A stretch of DNA of 64,000 nt from Amaurobius ferox (Eukaryota; Arthropoda; Arachnida; Araneae; Amaurobiidae): positions 65,261,040 through 65,325,039 of the forward strand of contig OX578138.1 of assembly GCA_951213105.1 (NCBI GenBank), read 5' to 3'. Under the pieces are notes generated by a model. The model made no database searches, was not told the origin of the DNA, and saw only the letters and a list, made by a program, of their open reading frames with translations. Positions 45,621-58,261 of the stretch are shown here, one piece after another. The number at the start of each line of letters is the position of its first letter. The stretch's first letter is position 1. The translations under genes were made by a program, and so were the position numbers.

Positions 45621-46203
45621 TATATGTTATGGTTAGAGTAAAAAATCCGGTTAGTATTAATAATAACCACGTCTTTTGGTAAATGTGATAAATATTGCAT
45701 ATTAATCACATTTACCGGTAAATATTAATAATTACCAATAAAGTTTGGCCATTGTGATTAATTAAGCATAATTTATTGAAACCCCAATTCCAACATAATT
45801 TTTATGTTATGCGATAGGAAGAGTATGATATTACATACATGAACAGTTTAGTTAGCAATGAAAATTGTTCAATGTAAAATATGTTTTATAATTATGATTA
45901 CTGTTATTTATAAGATACATTCATTATTTATTACAACAAACAAATTACATTACACACAAACATCTTAAGGTGACAAAAATTAAAAACAAAATACATTACA
46001 AATACGATAAATGGAAATCTCAAGCTAAACGCGTTGAAAATTATTACATTGATTAAACTTCATTGGTAATTATTAATAACAATCGGTTCATGTGATAAAT
46101 TCCCATAAATATTCACTTTAACTGGTTTATTTGGTTAGTATTAATATAATAGCCGGTTATTAATAATAATCGATTAATCTAATTAACAGTAACATATATA
46201 TGC
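45621..46203. mobile_element. Foldback/MITE-like element with ~140-bp inverted arms
   Basis: 45626-45770 is an imperfect reverse complement of 46040-46196, sharing TATATGTTA ends, GGTTA..ATTAATA, and AATAATTACCAATRAAGTTT. Several smaller palindromes of GGTTATTAATAATAACC type sit inside. The left arm holds a perfect hairpin GGTAAATGTGAT (45678-45689) / ATCACATTTACC (45705-45716). No coding sequence. Confidence 0.6.
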
Positions 46204-48394
46204 AAAGACCATATATATAGACCAAATTTCATGGTCCTCGTTTGATTCTTTCGACAGATGTTACGCTCCTTGTAGAAAAGCAAAAATTGTAATATGAGAC
46301 TTGTATAAACAATGGAATCAACTGGTTAAGATTGCTTAATAAAATCGTTCACACATTTGATAATAGTGGAATTTTAATTCTGTAGCAATTTGCTTTTAAA
46401 AACGTGTAACATCTTGAGTTGGGAAAATGTAAGCACTTCATAAATGTTATTAGCTTCCAAATAAAAAATTACCTAGAAATTGTTATATATAAGCAAATAG
46501 CATAATTGCTATTTGCTTTCTCCATACTGTAATATATAAAGAAATTGTTACCGAAAATTTTTGAATTGAAGATTTTGACGGATAAGCACATTTTAAAATA
46601 CCTTGAACTCATTTCGAAATCTTTTGGAAAAATGAATACGATAATTTCAGAATAAATGCACGTAGCATCAGTAAAATCACTAAATTTCACGTGTAGATGC
46701 ATTATGTGGAAAACTAGAATTAGATCGAATTTATAGTAATGTGCACTATTAGAACTCGAATTTGATTCTTAAAAATATAATTCTTGGAAAATTTTAAAGT
46801 CTTTTCCTCTATCGAACGTCTTAAACATTAATAGTCATCTTACGTTTACATATGACAATATTAGTACGCAAATCCATTTAAATGGTTGAATTTGTTTGAG
46901 TTTCCTTGCTTACAGATTTATAGATAGGCAGATATAAAGCAGTCATTGAAAAGTTGCCTGATTCATAATCAAGGATGGTAAAAACGTGGGAGTTTATCAA
47001 AATAACAGAGTCAGATTTTTGCCTCATATAATACTTTACCCTTATATATATTGCGTACTGTAGAGAAAGTAATAAAAATATTAATTGAAATATAGTACTA
47101 ATGTACACAGAATTGTTTCGAGTTTGGTACAACACTTCTATCAATTAACGGTTCCTTCATTGAAACTGTTTTTTACCTATTTGTCTTCTCTTCAAAAAAA
47201 AAGGAACCGAGGAAGCCTTAAATCAATACTGAAGTTGTTCGGATAATAAAATAAATATTTGAATTTCTTTATTGAATTAAAGGGACACTTTCAGCCAATA
47301 TCGATATCTGAGGATTCATTCTAAAGTATTGGCTGATTGGGAAGTTAAAAGATCATATAAAAAGTATATGAGGAAAGCTGGAATACAGTGAAGCGACTTC
47401 TGTTTTACAATAGGGCATTGCATAAAAGCAAGTAAGTACTCATACATCGCCACACATTGAACATGGTATGGTGATAGATGATCAGTTTAACTTTTATGAA
47501 ATTCCTTGTTATAGAGCAGACTTTGCCTCACTGTATTCCTGAGTACTTCAAATTTTAATAAAGATAAGGGGGGGGGGGGAGGGTGTAAAACTGTTCCCAC
47601 TCGTAAGTAAATTTGAAGTTACAATATTTCTACCAGAAAACTTCTAAAATCATTGATTTAAGAAGTTTAATCATCTTATTGCTTGCACCTTGCGAAGAAC
47701 GAATGAACGACAATAACCGAGAACCTATGGTCCACGGGTGGTAATGAAAGATCAATTAAGCACTCTTTTTCATGGGGAAAACTAGTTGTTTACTCTATTG
47801 AATGATTAGTGATTTTTACATACAATGAAACAAAATTTCCACTTTTAAAATACATTTAAGAGCAATAGTTTATTAAAGGATCTAGTAGAGCTCAGAAGGA
47901 GTAAATATGATTTGTTAAATTTAAATATGCTTATTGCATTCAGAATAGAGATAAACAAATTAAGGGAATCAAAATTTGTGCAATCACGTGGTAAGTGTTT
48001 TTTAGTAATTTTCATTAAAATATTTTTTTTTCATGGCAATATATAGTACAATTATTGTTAATGCATGATATTGTGAATGAGGTTACAAATCCGATTCCCG
48101 GGTATCGATGAATTTACATACACTTTTTTAGTATCCTTGAAATCAATGCTATATGAATGCTTGTCTGTGTTCGTGGGAACGATATAGTGCGAAAATTTTT
48201 AGACAATCAATTTGGTACGACGATTTAAATCGGTGTATAAACACAGGAAAATAAATGCTGAAAATGCTTAATAAATTCTTAACAACTAAAAATTCGTAGT
48301 CATTTAATGTGTAATGTTTTATTTAAAAGTGAATGACATGAGTTGTAGGCCACTGACGCACTCCTTACTCTAGATATTGTACGTTTCAAAACTA
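46204..48394. other. AT-rich stretch; one diverged R1-like end at 47025-47080
   Basis: ATACTTTACCCTTATATATA then TAGAGAAAGTAATAAAAA at 47030-47078 resembles the R1 terminal hairpin. A G-run is at about 47569-47580. Frames of 75-90 codons are unrecognised. Confidence 0.4.
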
Positions 48395-48395
48395 A

Positions 48396-48431
<36 letters not shown>
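48395..48431. repeat. (ATA)n microsatellite
   Basis: About twelve ATA units. Confidence 0.95.
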
Positions 48432-48433
<2 letters not shown>

Positions 48434-48539
48434 GAATCAGGAAAAAGTTATTAATCTCGTCAGAGATATAGCATAATATATATTATATGGCGGTAAACAA
48501 GTTAGTAAAATAATTTTATATTTTGAAGTGAAGTTCATG

Positions 48540-48955
48540 GTTGGAGTATCTGGCTAAAATCGGGGCAAAAACTAAAAGCTATGAACAGTTTGTGAGTAAT
48601 TTGTACCCTCTGCTAAATCCTACAAGGATTTCGAAATTGGCTATAGTGGTTATAATTTCGATATTTTAATATTTTTAACTATTTTGGAAAAGTAGTTCTA
48701 CTACCACCCACAAAGAAAATTGTTGTTCACGCAAAACCATCAGGCTTTATCGGTCTGGAGCCAGTGCCGATTTTTTTTTCAGATTTATCTGGGTAGATAA
48801 TTTTGCATAGCGAGAACAGGGATTTTTATACATCTTTTTAGGGGAATTAAATAAAATATTTTAAGAAAATTTTTTGAAGAACAATATCAATTAGAATACT
48901 ACTAGAATATGCTCTCATTGCAAATCACGAGCAACTCTGGGTATATCTGCTAGTA
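48540..48955 (+). mobile_element. Helitron-like non-autonomous element, 3' end with CTAG terminus
   Basis: The 5' part aligns with 52760-52910 and the 3' part with 8265-8432. The end GAGCAACTCTGGGTATATCT-GCTAGT closes with CTAG (48950-48953), followed by T as expected of an A|T insertion site. There is no coding sequence. Confidence 0.55.
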
Positions 48956-49617
48956 TTACAAATATCATCGAGATATTTTCAAGATCTCAACAGAGACCGT
49001 GATACCCCTCGAAAGAATCAAGTGATTTTGATGAAATTTGGTATGCTCATTTTAATAGGTAACGACAATAAGTCTAATGAATTTCGGCGAGATTGAGTCA
49101 TAATAAAGCTTTAATTTCAGCTGTTGTCCCATATTACTGAAATAGTCTCCTAGGCGCATTTCTAGGAAGAACCATGTATCGTGCACGCCAGATTTTTGCG
49201 CAATTAGCACATACTCTTGCTCTAATAATTTTAAAGTTAAGGCAGAGGATTATTTAAATACGACATTATGGGAAATAACACCAGGAAAAGAATTATCGAA
49301 GATTTTACGGATAATTAAGGAATTAGGAAGAATTAGAAAAAAAGGAACTAAGTACTTCAACTAAGTACAAGTAATTAATCCACACAGTTTTTCAAATATA
49401 ATGAAAATATAGGTATATATCCCACATTTTTCGTAAAACTAAAGTTAGATGAAGATTTTGTTAGAATGGTTATTTGGATCTTCATACAGTGGCATTTTTC
49501 AATAATGGATACTCACACTCTAGTACTTAACTTTGTTCGCAATTTAGAAAATACAATTATTTTAACTAACTTTTAGAATCTGCAAAATAAAAACTTCTTT
49601 AGACGCAGCATGCATGG

Positions 49618-49838
49618 TTCAATAAAAATACCATTCTTAGTCAGGAAAAATGATACCACAGCCACTAGCCTTTTCGTATTTCTACCCTTGTATCTTTGTG
49701 AGATACCAAGATTCAATTAAAATATCCTTCTTAGTCAGGAAAAATGATATAGCTTTTTTCCATTTCTACCCTTGTATCATTGTGAGATGGAAAGGTTCAA
49801 TAAAAATATTCTTCTTAATCAGGAAAAATGATGTAACC
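49618..49838 (+). repeat. ~90-bp tandem repeat, 2.4 units
   Basis: TTCAATAAAAATA...CTTAGTCAGGAAAAATGATA recurs at 49618, 49712 and 49796 with TTTCTACCCTTGTATC-TTGTGAGAT between. The frame at 49650-49877 is periodic for this reason and is not a gene. Confidence 0.85.
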
Positions 49839-51085
49839 TTTTTAACACTTTACAACATAGTTGAAAAATGTTTATGACTTAGTTTAATCTGTCTGTCTGT
49901 CTGTCTATCTGTCTGTCCGTTAGCACGGTAACTGCCGTAAAAATGACTTTATCAAAATGAAATTTTAGTATGTTGTTCAGACAGTCTGTGGGACCTATGG
50001 GAATATAAATGAATAATATCACCCAATTAGTTTTGGATTGAACCCGGGTTGAAAAAATGAAATACATTGAACCCTATGGGACCTAATTTTTCGAATATTT
50101 TTTAAGCAAATTTAAAATTCACAAATTGCTTCGAAAGTTTTAGGAAATATTCAAATTATCTCATAAAATATATAAAAAAATTTTCAGCAAAATATATTCA
50201 GTAGTTTTTAAATAAAAATTAAAATGGTAATTATACCCTTTATATGAAGCGATCACATGACCATTATATGAAGAGATCATGTGACCCCCTTCAAAATAAA
50301 ATATGGCTTGTATCAAATAATCTTGTATCAAAATCGTGATTTTGACACAAGATGGATGCTATATTTCTGATTCTGATTCTTTTTAATTTGGTTGTTTTAT
50401 ATTCATATTTAGTGTTGATTGATTTTGATTCTTTTTAATTCATTTTTGTTGCATCCGTCCTAAAACCGCTTTATTTTTGCTTAAATTCTGTGCATCTACA
50501 TTCTGAAAGAACGCAATTACAATATATTTGAGTTTAAATGATCATCCAACTTTGAGTATTTCTACAACGAAGCCTAATTTTCACTTATGGAGAATGTAAA
50601 CACCAAAAGATGTAGAATGAGTTGTATAAGAATTGCTTCATTTCTTTAAAGCAAAATTATTTAGCTCATGGAGTCTGCAATACATCTGATATGAATTAAA
50701 CATTTGTTGATTTTACATAGAGAAGCAGACGATTTTTTTGATGAAGTTTTAAGTTTTAAGTGTTAAATTACTTTTACCCCCATGGTTTTAAGTTTGTAAA
50801 TAAAATAAATTATTGTAGTATTGTGATGAATGAAAGGAATAGAAAAAAGTTTATGAATGAAGTGCTTTATATAGAGAGCCAGGCAATTTAAATTTCGATG
50901 ACGTCATTTGAATAAAGTTAATTTGTTTTCGATGAAGTTTTCAAATATAATAAATTATCGTAGTATTATGATAATTTTAAAAATAATACCGAGGAATGTA
51001 TCGCATTTTAGCGATGTGTAAACCAGGCAATTTATACTTCAATGCGGTCATTTGAATAAAGTTTTTTGTCCCAATGGATAATCCG
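49838..51085 (-). repeat. Family C interspersed repeat, copy 2
   Basis: Reverse-complement partner of 60440-61425. The outer end is TTTTTAACACTTTACAACAT, then a GTCT-rich tract, then CACCCAATTAGT.TTGGATTG, the CACGTGATCTC-like block (here CATGTGACC), and a distal part made of ~130-bp tandem units (50770-51080) containing AAATTATTGTAGTATTGTGAT. It has no coding sequence. Confidence 0.75.
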
Positions 51086-51726
51086 ACCCTGGTTATATAG
51101 AAAACGGGGATAATCGTACCATGGGAATTTTAGTATCATGATGTCAATATGCTCAACTACAATTTAATGAACAGGTTATAGCCAAAACGTTGTAAAGAAC
51201 ACTATAAACTGATGTCTCGTAATTACAAAATGCAAAATTATCTAAAATATCAAGAAAACGTTGGATCAGGTATAATGTATTATGCACTAGCGAGTCTTTA
51301 AAAAAATGTAAGATAAGTCCTACAAGAAAAGGTACAAAATTTTGAGATCCTCTGCAAACATGAGACCGCAAGTGATTGCTTGGACTGCTTGACGCCCCGG
51401 GCTGCATTCGGTATAGATTGCGCACCCCCTAGTTCTGAAACTTTCAGTAAGATGGTAATGAAGGAAACACTAAAGGTGTGCCATTTAGTGTTTCAAATGT
51501 GTTTGATAAAATTATTGTGTTCTAGTGCTTTTTTTCACCCGAAATTGACAAATGTCTAAGATGAGTTGTAGAATTCACCATGAAATATTTTATTGCGCTA
51601 CCACAAATTGTAAATTATAGCTAAAACTCTAGAAATGTCAGTAGATTCCTTGTTCGAGCGAAGCATAGTCTTCATGTAGAGTGCTTTTATTGTGATTTCA
51701 CCATGTTTGAATCCAAGATCAGGAAG

Positions 51727-52115
51727 CCGTGAGGTGCGGCATCTCTCCCCTAGAAATGGGTGCACTCAAGAGTTATTAGAAAAACAAATAAAATTTTCAT
51801 AATTATGTTATTAAGTCGATTTTCATCCTTCTCCGTTGATCATTAATGTCATTATTTTGTCTGTGTTGGTTGTATTCTTAAACTGAGTTGAAAAAATAAA
51901 TAAATAAACATTTTTCGAATTTAGTCCATTTTTTATATTTTACAAAATTGCAATTTCCTCGTTTCTATCTTTTTTATATTTAAATATACACATTGTTTAA
52001 AGAAAAATATTTGGTACGTCCATTAAAATGCATTTATGTTAAACGCGCAGAGTCTCCCTTAAGGTGCGGACTAACACCCGGCTCATCCAGGAGAGATGCC
52101 GCAATGAAGGGGCTT
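51727..52115. mobile_element. Short element with TGCGGCATCTCTCC terminal inverted repeats
   Basis: TGCGGCATCTCTCC (51735-51748) is perfectly repeated in reverse complement at 52090-52103. Both are preceded by AGCC about 6 bp out and followed inward by a GGGTG block. The ~340 bp between are AT-rich and non-coding. Target duplications are not clear. Confidence 0.5.
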
Positions 52116-52429
52116 ACGAAATAAATTATAATTGCTCAACAAGAATATTAAAATTTATCTTATCGCAATACATATGTTTTCTAAATGTAAACAAATTATT
52201 ATGACTACATAAGTTTCTTGTTTGTGTACCATGGATCTCAGAATATTGATTTAAAAAAAAGTGCCCCATCTATCCCGGAAAAATAAGGAAAAATCTAGGA
52301 AAAATGGGGTAGAGCATCATTATCAACAACGGCAAGAAAGTGTTTTTTTTTTTTTTTTGGAACTGGTGTTCTGTTTCATTGATCCTGATGCTCACATCTA
52401 CAAACTTAATAGATGAAAATGTAAATAAC

Positions 52430-53060
52430 TTTTTTTTTGTCGGAAATAGGGAACCATTTATGAATACACAAAAGTAATTTCAATATTTCAAACTATTTTT
52501 TTCTTTTCGAAAAGGATAAAGAAAAGCCCGAGCGAGTGTTCACTTCGCTTTGTTTATTTTCATTTGAAATATTTCGCAAATCATAAAAGATAGATAGAAC
52601 TATTAAGCGACAAAAATGTTCAGTAGAAAATTCAGTTTTGGGGTCAATATTTTATTTTCTCAAAGCTCTTACTTTTTGAGAAATCGTCTTGTGAAGTTGA
52701 AGAAGATTGACAAGTTTCAGTTTCATAAAGTTTATAATGCTTATATCTAGAAAAAATGTTAGCTATAAACAGCTAGTAATTTGCAACCCTTTAAAAAACC
52801 TTATAAGGATATATAATTAAATCTCGAGTAGGTTTTTAGTTTTTGAAATATAGTAGTTGTAATTTTAATATTTTGAACTATTTTGAAAAGGTGGTTATAA
52901 TGCGTATTTTAATTGACTGATATTTTAAATATCAGTAACTTATATTTTAACTGATATTTTGATTAGTTTTGCAGGACGTTACTTTCGCCAAATTATTTTG
53001 CGGACTGGAGTCGTCCTTGATTTTTTTCGATATCTTTTTTCGACTTTCAATACCTTTATT
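52430..53060 (+). mobile_element. Helitron-like family, internal part
   Basis: Aligns with 14950-15300 and, further on, with 48570-48720. A perfect palindrome ACTGATATTT-T-AAATATCAGT lies at 52916-52936. No terminus is identified here. Confidence 0.4.
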
Positions 53061-53345
53061 TCACTGTTGATACCTTTAATGAATCTTGTATGCTATGTCT
53101 AACGAAGTTATTATTTTTCAGATTTAAATTAATTATTTAAAATAACAGCATTTTTTAAATAGCAGACAACATTTTACAAAGCACTAAGGGGGTCCAATAT
53201 TGAGAGGTATCACTCGCAAAAAAAACCCCTGATAACCATTCTAAAAGAATCAATTTTCAACTCGTTTTCACATTACTAAGAAGAAGCAGCAAAATTGCAT
53301 CTGATCTCACGAGAAAGATGATTTTGAAAAAAAAAAATCGAATAG

Positions 53346-53369
53346 AAAAAAAAAAAAAAAAAAAAAAAA
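53346..53369. repeat. Poly-A run
   Basis: 24 adenines. No SINE or LINE head is seen beside it. Confidence 0.95.
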
Positions 53370-53838
53370 GATTTATGAAGAACTGAAATGTTTTTCATAG
53401 GGTAAACGTTTTCGAGGTAATAAATTTTCAACTCGATGGCAGCCATGTTAGATGGGTTGAAAATACGTTTTTCTTTACAATTAGGAATTTAAAATTAGGG
53501 ATAGTCTGGCATGTATTGAGTTGAAAATAATATTTCCGTGACATAAGCTACAGAAAAAATGAACGATATCTATACTTCCTTTGTGTAGATAATTCGCATT
53601 TGAGCATAAAAAGTGACAATGATGAATTACATTTCTGACGAACAAAATAAATTTTGTGAGTAATGCATCTCTAAAAGTGAATAAACGAGCGAAATAATTT
53701 GAAAAATATATTTCCAATGAATGATGTATGGTTTTTGTATGAATCGTAATCTTTTATAAAAAGTGAATTAGGGGAAAATTTGTTAAAACAAAAATGAACA
53801 GGTATGACTTTATAATGTTTTCTTTCCAAATATAATTT

Positions 53839-54678
53839 AGTAAAACGCGTTTATAACGATATTCTAGGAACCAAGAAAAATATCGTTATGGACAGTTTGT
53901 TCTTATATAGACAAGGACGACAAGGTTGAACCTGATGCACTTTATAATTGTTCTTTTTTTTAAGTGAATGTAACATTATATTTAATAATATCATGTTAAA
54001 CTTAGATGTAAATAATACAGATTAGGAATATAGATGAACATTATAAATCATAAGATTATAATTCCAGTTCAAAAAGTTAGCATGTGTATTTTCATTATAT
54101 TTTTATTAATTTAAAATGCATCGATAAAAATAAAAGATAAAATTATGTTGCATTTAAATAATCAAAAATATGTTAATATACAAAAACAAAACCTATTGTA
54201 TAATTAGGTTATACTTACGTTAAATAATCTAATGTTTTCGTTTGCTTGGTTTTTTTCGGAGAATATATTCGCCATATATGTATTTCAAACCATATAATGA
54301 ATATAAACATACGTCCAGGACATACGGCAGTGTAGGAATGATATTCTCTAATGTTTCAATTAATGTAACATCTACAGGCGTTAATTTGGGCGAATATTCC
54401 GCAGGACCAACTGCCTTTGTGTACGATATTCTTCAACATTAATGAATTGTTAAAGGCTCTATTGTTTTGAAAAGTCTTGGAAAGTATTGTTTTGAAAAGT
54501 TTTGAAAGTCTTGGCAAAATTATTGATATATACAGATCTACTCAAGAACAAATTATCGTTATAAATCAGTTTGATATGTATTAGCACTATAGGAAATCTG
54601 CTGGGACAGCGAAAACTATTGTTATAGACAAGTTCATACGTTATACGCAATATCGATATAGACAAGTTTCACTGTATA
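53839..54678. mobile_element. Possible Tc1/pogo-type non-autonomous element
   Basis: The right end in reverse complement reads TACAGTGAAACTTGTCTATA and repeats ATGAACTTGTCTATAACAAT ~35 bp in. The left end reads TAGTAAAACGCGTTTATAAC followed by CGTTATGGACAGTTTGTTC. This CGTTATA/TCTATA style with TA-flanked CAGT ends is characteristic of pogo/Tigger MITEs. A 66-codon frame inside (54242-54442) is unrecognised. Confidence 0.4.
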
Positions 54679-55822
54679 TGATATTTTAATGCTTCATAAA
54701 ACATTTAAGATGCAGGTGGTTTGGGTAAAAGAGATTTAGTGCCGATGAAATGATTTCAAGTAGGGAAAATCATCAAAAGTGCCGAAGATTGTACTTACCG
54801 CTTAAATACTACAGAAATATCCATGTACGAGTTGGCGAAATGTTTTATGCCCAAGAATTTGCCAATAGTTGCTTATTTCATGGGATATTGATTAAATATA
54901 AATTGCATTTCGATGAGGATTTTTCCTTTTTCACAATCCAGGCCGTCCGGCTTACCCGAGGGTTTAGAGATAAGATAGACGACTGGAAGAAGACTATCTC
55001 CCAGAAAAGGCTGAAAAATTATCCCTGCTTACCGGGCAATCGTTTATTTTAATTTAGAATACTACATTTGAAGAGTTATAGTTCATAAATAGACAATTTA
55101 ACAGAAATATGAATAATACTAACGCAATTTAGAAATGTAAATTAAAGGTAATTAAATGTATAATATTACCATATAAAATACAAATAATATAATAATAATG
55201 GTGACAATTTTGATATTGATGAGGATTTTACACGTGAGTATGAATAAATTATAGAATAATACTTTTTGGATTATGGAGTTAGAGAGGAGATAAAACACCT
55301 ATGGATAAAACATTTGAAAATGCCATAATGCTTTAAGAATTATATCTAGGTATCGGTAGTGTTAGTAAAGTGCCTTCTGTTTTCATTTGACACAACAGGA
55401 AAGCAAAGTATTTAGCATATTTCTACTTGATTATTTTTAAATTAAAGTTATCTAATTACCAGTATAATTAATTAATCAGTATTTTTCATAGTTGTTTCCC
55501 AAGATACACAATATAAAGAGATGAAAATAAATTGAAAGGTAAAGAAATTGAATACGTAGGAATATTCATTAATGTTTCATATCTAATTTGAATTACTCTA
55601 ATAATTTGTTTCTGCAAAATTGACAGCTTAAATAAATATTTCGGGACTTTTGCCATAGAAATAATGCAATGCAGGGCAAATTATCTTATCTCAGCGCACA
55701 TCTGAATTATTATCTCAAATGATATTGGTGTTTTCTCAATATGAAATTTTAACTTCTTCCCTATACCACCATGGTTTGAACTCATAAGTTGACAATATCG
55801 CTGAATTTCAATTTATGTGGTG
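54679..55822. other. AT-rich stretch; one unassigned 100-codon frame
   Basis: The frame at 54750-55052 (plus) has a non-AT-biased last third (54940-55040). No domain is recognised and no splice structure is evident. Confidence 0.3.
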
Positions 55823-55875
55823 GTATGGGAAAGTAATGTTATATGGGAAAGTAATGTTGTATGGGAAAGTAATGT
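55823..55875 (+). repeat. 18-bp tandem triplication
   Basis: TATGGGAAAGTAATGTT repeated three times. Confidence 0.9.
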
Positions 55876-56080
55876 GCTTCCAGTCAGATTTTTCTTCAGT
55901 CTGAATGATGATCTGTTCCGGTTTCTCGTTAAGTAAAATCAAGTTTATACAGAAATGTTACTGTGGGAATTTCAGTGTTGATAAAAATTTATTGAAAACG
56001 TTGAAAATAAGGCAGCATACAGTATTGTTTCATTAGAAGGTATGCCCGTCATATGACGGAATTCAAAATTTGCAAAATAA

Positions 56081-56220
56081 CCCCCCCCCCCCCCCCATTT
56101 GGAGTCAATGTATCGATTTGAAGACATTTTCGTCAATTTCGCAACATTTAAAAAAAAAAAAGTCAACAAGTTGACGATATCTCGTCAAATTCGTCTCCAA
56201 AATTTTCGCCAAGCGTTACC
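56081..56220 (+). repeat. Family R1 inverted-repeat block, diverged, preceded by a C-run
   Basis: CATTTTCGTCAATTTCGCAACATTTA, then GTCAACAAGTTGAC (56162-56175), then TCGTCAAATTCGTCTCCAAA and CGCCAAGCGTTA follow the order of the R1 copies at 16.4 and 26.7 kb. The hairpin arms have changed together from GTCGCC/GGCGAC to GTCAAC/GTTGAC. A 16-bp C-run (56081-56096) lies in front. Confidence 0.65.
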
Positions 56221-57154
56221 CAGAGATAGATAGATAGGTAGATAGATATACAGCAATTTCCCAGAGAGTAGAGAAGATGCTAGAACTATAAATTGTGCGC
56301 CATTTTTATGCTTAAATTTGAAACGGATTTTAATATTTAGAACTTTTATTAGGTGTGTATCAAAGTCACACTGGGTGACCACTAACCGTTTCGCTCGAGC
56401 TAAGCTCGGGTAGAAATGACTCGTTTGAAATATACATTCAATTTCTTTTTAAGACATTATTTTTTTCTTTACACAAATCAGTTTTATTAGGACCAACCTG
56501 TGTAAAAAATAACTCGAAATTACGAAAGCGATGAAAGTTAGCTTTTATGCTAGCAGAGGTGTTTTCTCCCTCCTGTCTCTGCACGCACAATTCAAATCAA
56601 AATATTTCTGACCTGCACACCCTGCAATCTCAAAAACCTTAAAATATAATATCTGGGTAGCAGGGAGGAGAATTCATAGAAAAAAGAAAAGTGGAACATA
56701 AAATTTTTTCTCCAAACAAACTGAAAGAATTGCTGTGGCCTTGCGTTTATTTAATGCTAGGGCGGATAGGGATAAGTTGCCGGCAAGCAATAAATTACAG
56801 TATTCTTGACAGAAATGGGATGATATGAGGTATACCTATGAATTTTATTATTTCCTACTGTTTTTCTTGTTTGACGTTGGCAGCTGAGTCTTCGAAAATA
56901 ATGGCGGAACTTCTTGAAACAAATGAATGACTTGTGCCTTTGCAGTCTACGGATATGCTAATAAGGTAAATTATTTTTGTCTGTATTTTCTGAACATCAC
57001 TCATTATGGAAGACAAAATGCAGAAGGAAATGAAATTGATTTCCTGGAGGAATTACGTTTTTATTATTTAAATCTATTTAAAACTTATTATTTGAAATCA
57101 CACTGGAACATACAGTGCATTCTCGAAAATCCAACGATGCTTTTACAATACGCC
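56221..57154. other. No recognisable gene
   Basis: TCGCTCGAGCTAAGCTCGGG at about 56390 is a small imperfect palindrome. Otherwise there are only unassigned short frames. Confidence 0.45.
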
Positions 57155-57578
57155 AAAAATTTATGGCTACTAAGTGAATAACTGTAGCATATGTGATAAC
57201 ATTTTCGAGAAGGTGAATCTGGTAACAATATTTTAAAAAATTGTATAATATTCATGAATTTATTAAAATTTTATTTTGATATAGGTTGCTTGCGCGCATG
57301 ATTGCAACAAAATTATTGCTTCCAGAAACAAAAATATTGCTGTTTAGGATGCAAAAGTATCCATTCAAGAACTTATACTACAAAATAAAAGCATTTGCAT
57401 CATTAAAGTTTTAAAAATTAAATTTTTAAATTTAATTTTTAAAAACTTAAATTATACGAATAATTTTACTTTGAAGTGTAACTTCTTGAATGGCTATTTT
57501 TGTATTTTAATCAGCAATATTTCCGTTTCTGGAAGCAATAGTTTTGTTGCAATCATGTCTGCAAGCAACATATATATA

Positions 57579-58261
57579 CGAGGGTTAGTCAAAAAGTTAG
57601 TTGCACTCCTTCGTAAAAACTCTTAATAAAAGGATATTTTGTTGAAACTTTGTGGCAACACTGTAGATATTTACCTGCAGCGCGTGACGTAGCGGCTTTC
57701 ACGCGGCAGTTTTAGTTTGCTTGCTAATCAGTCTTGAACATGTCTCGGCAGCTGCAGGTGGTGTCCAAATTGGAAGTGCGTGCAGTGATTCGTTTTTTGT
57801 GGGCAAAAAGGTGTAACTGCACTGAAATTTATCGGCCAGGTAAACTTTCGAAAGGCATTGTGCTCCTGCATGACAATGCGAGACCGCTTGCTGCAAAATT
57901 AACGAGCGATCTTCTGAGAAAGTTTAAGTGGGAAGTGTGAGATCACCCCCTTAGTCCAGATCTTGCACCCTGTGACTTCCATGTTTTCTGTCCCATGAAA
58001 GAAGAGCTTTCAAAGCGACGATGTCACTCGGATGACGAGGTGAAAACTGTAACCTAACAATGGTTATCGGACGTTGAAAGGGAATTCCACACAGAAGGCA
58101 TAGAAAAACTTGTGCCACGCCTCGACAAATGTTTAAATAAAGGAAGTGATTACGTCGAAAAGTAGCTTTTGTATGGAACTTTAGTGTACAAATAAAATTA
58201 TTGTAAAACTTCCGATCCTGTTTTGTTTTCTCAAGCAGTGCAACTAACTTTTTGACTGAAG
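57579..58261 (+). mobile_element. Mariner element, internally deleted
   Basis: Terminal inverted repeats share AGTCAAAAAGTTAGTTGCAC (left at 57589, right in reverse complement), TA dinucleotides flank both ends, and a deleted transposase gene lies between. At 683 bp it is about half the ~1.3 kb of a full mariner. The right end has lost a few terminal bases. It interrupts the right arm of the surrounding palindrome. Confidence 0.85.
57740..58165 (+). pseudogene. Mariner transposase, internal deletion and two stops
   Basis: One frame of 142 codons. The start MSRQLQVVSKLEVRAVIRF and the following LWAKRCNCTEIYR are the N-terminal helix-turn-helix of mariner transposases. After residue ~32 it jumps to GIVLLHDNARP, the block of the second catalytic Asp, so the middle (with the first Asp) is deleted in frame. 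SPDLAPCDFHVF, carrying the third Asp, follows at a spacing one residue short of the D34D rule because the expected HPPYSP is HPLSP. Stops occur at 57938-57940 (TGA) and 58055-58057 (TAA). There are no frameshifts and the C-terminus is intact. A full transposase would have about 345 residues. The gene is not functional. Confidence 0.85.

Noticed and set aside
49650..49877. 75-codon frame with an internally repeated protein sequence
   Set aside because: The periodicity comes from the ~90-bp tandem DNA repeat; no family is recognised.
54750..55052. 100-codon frame considered as a gene
   Set aside because: No recognisable domain, no upstream or downstream continuation, and AT-typical composition over most of its length.
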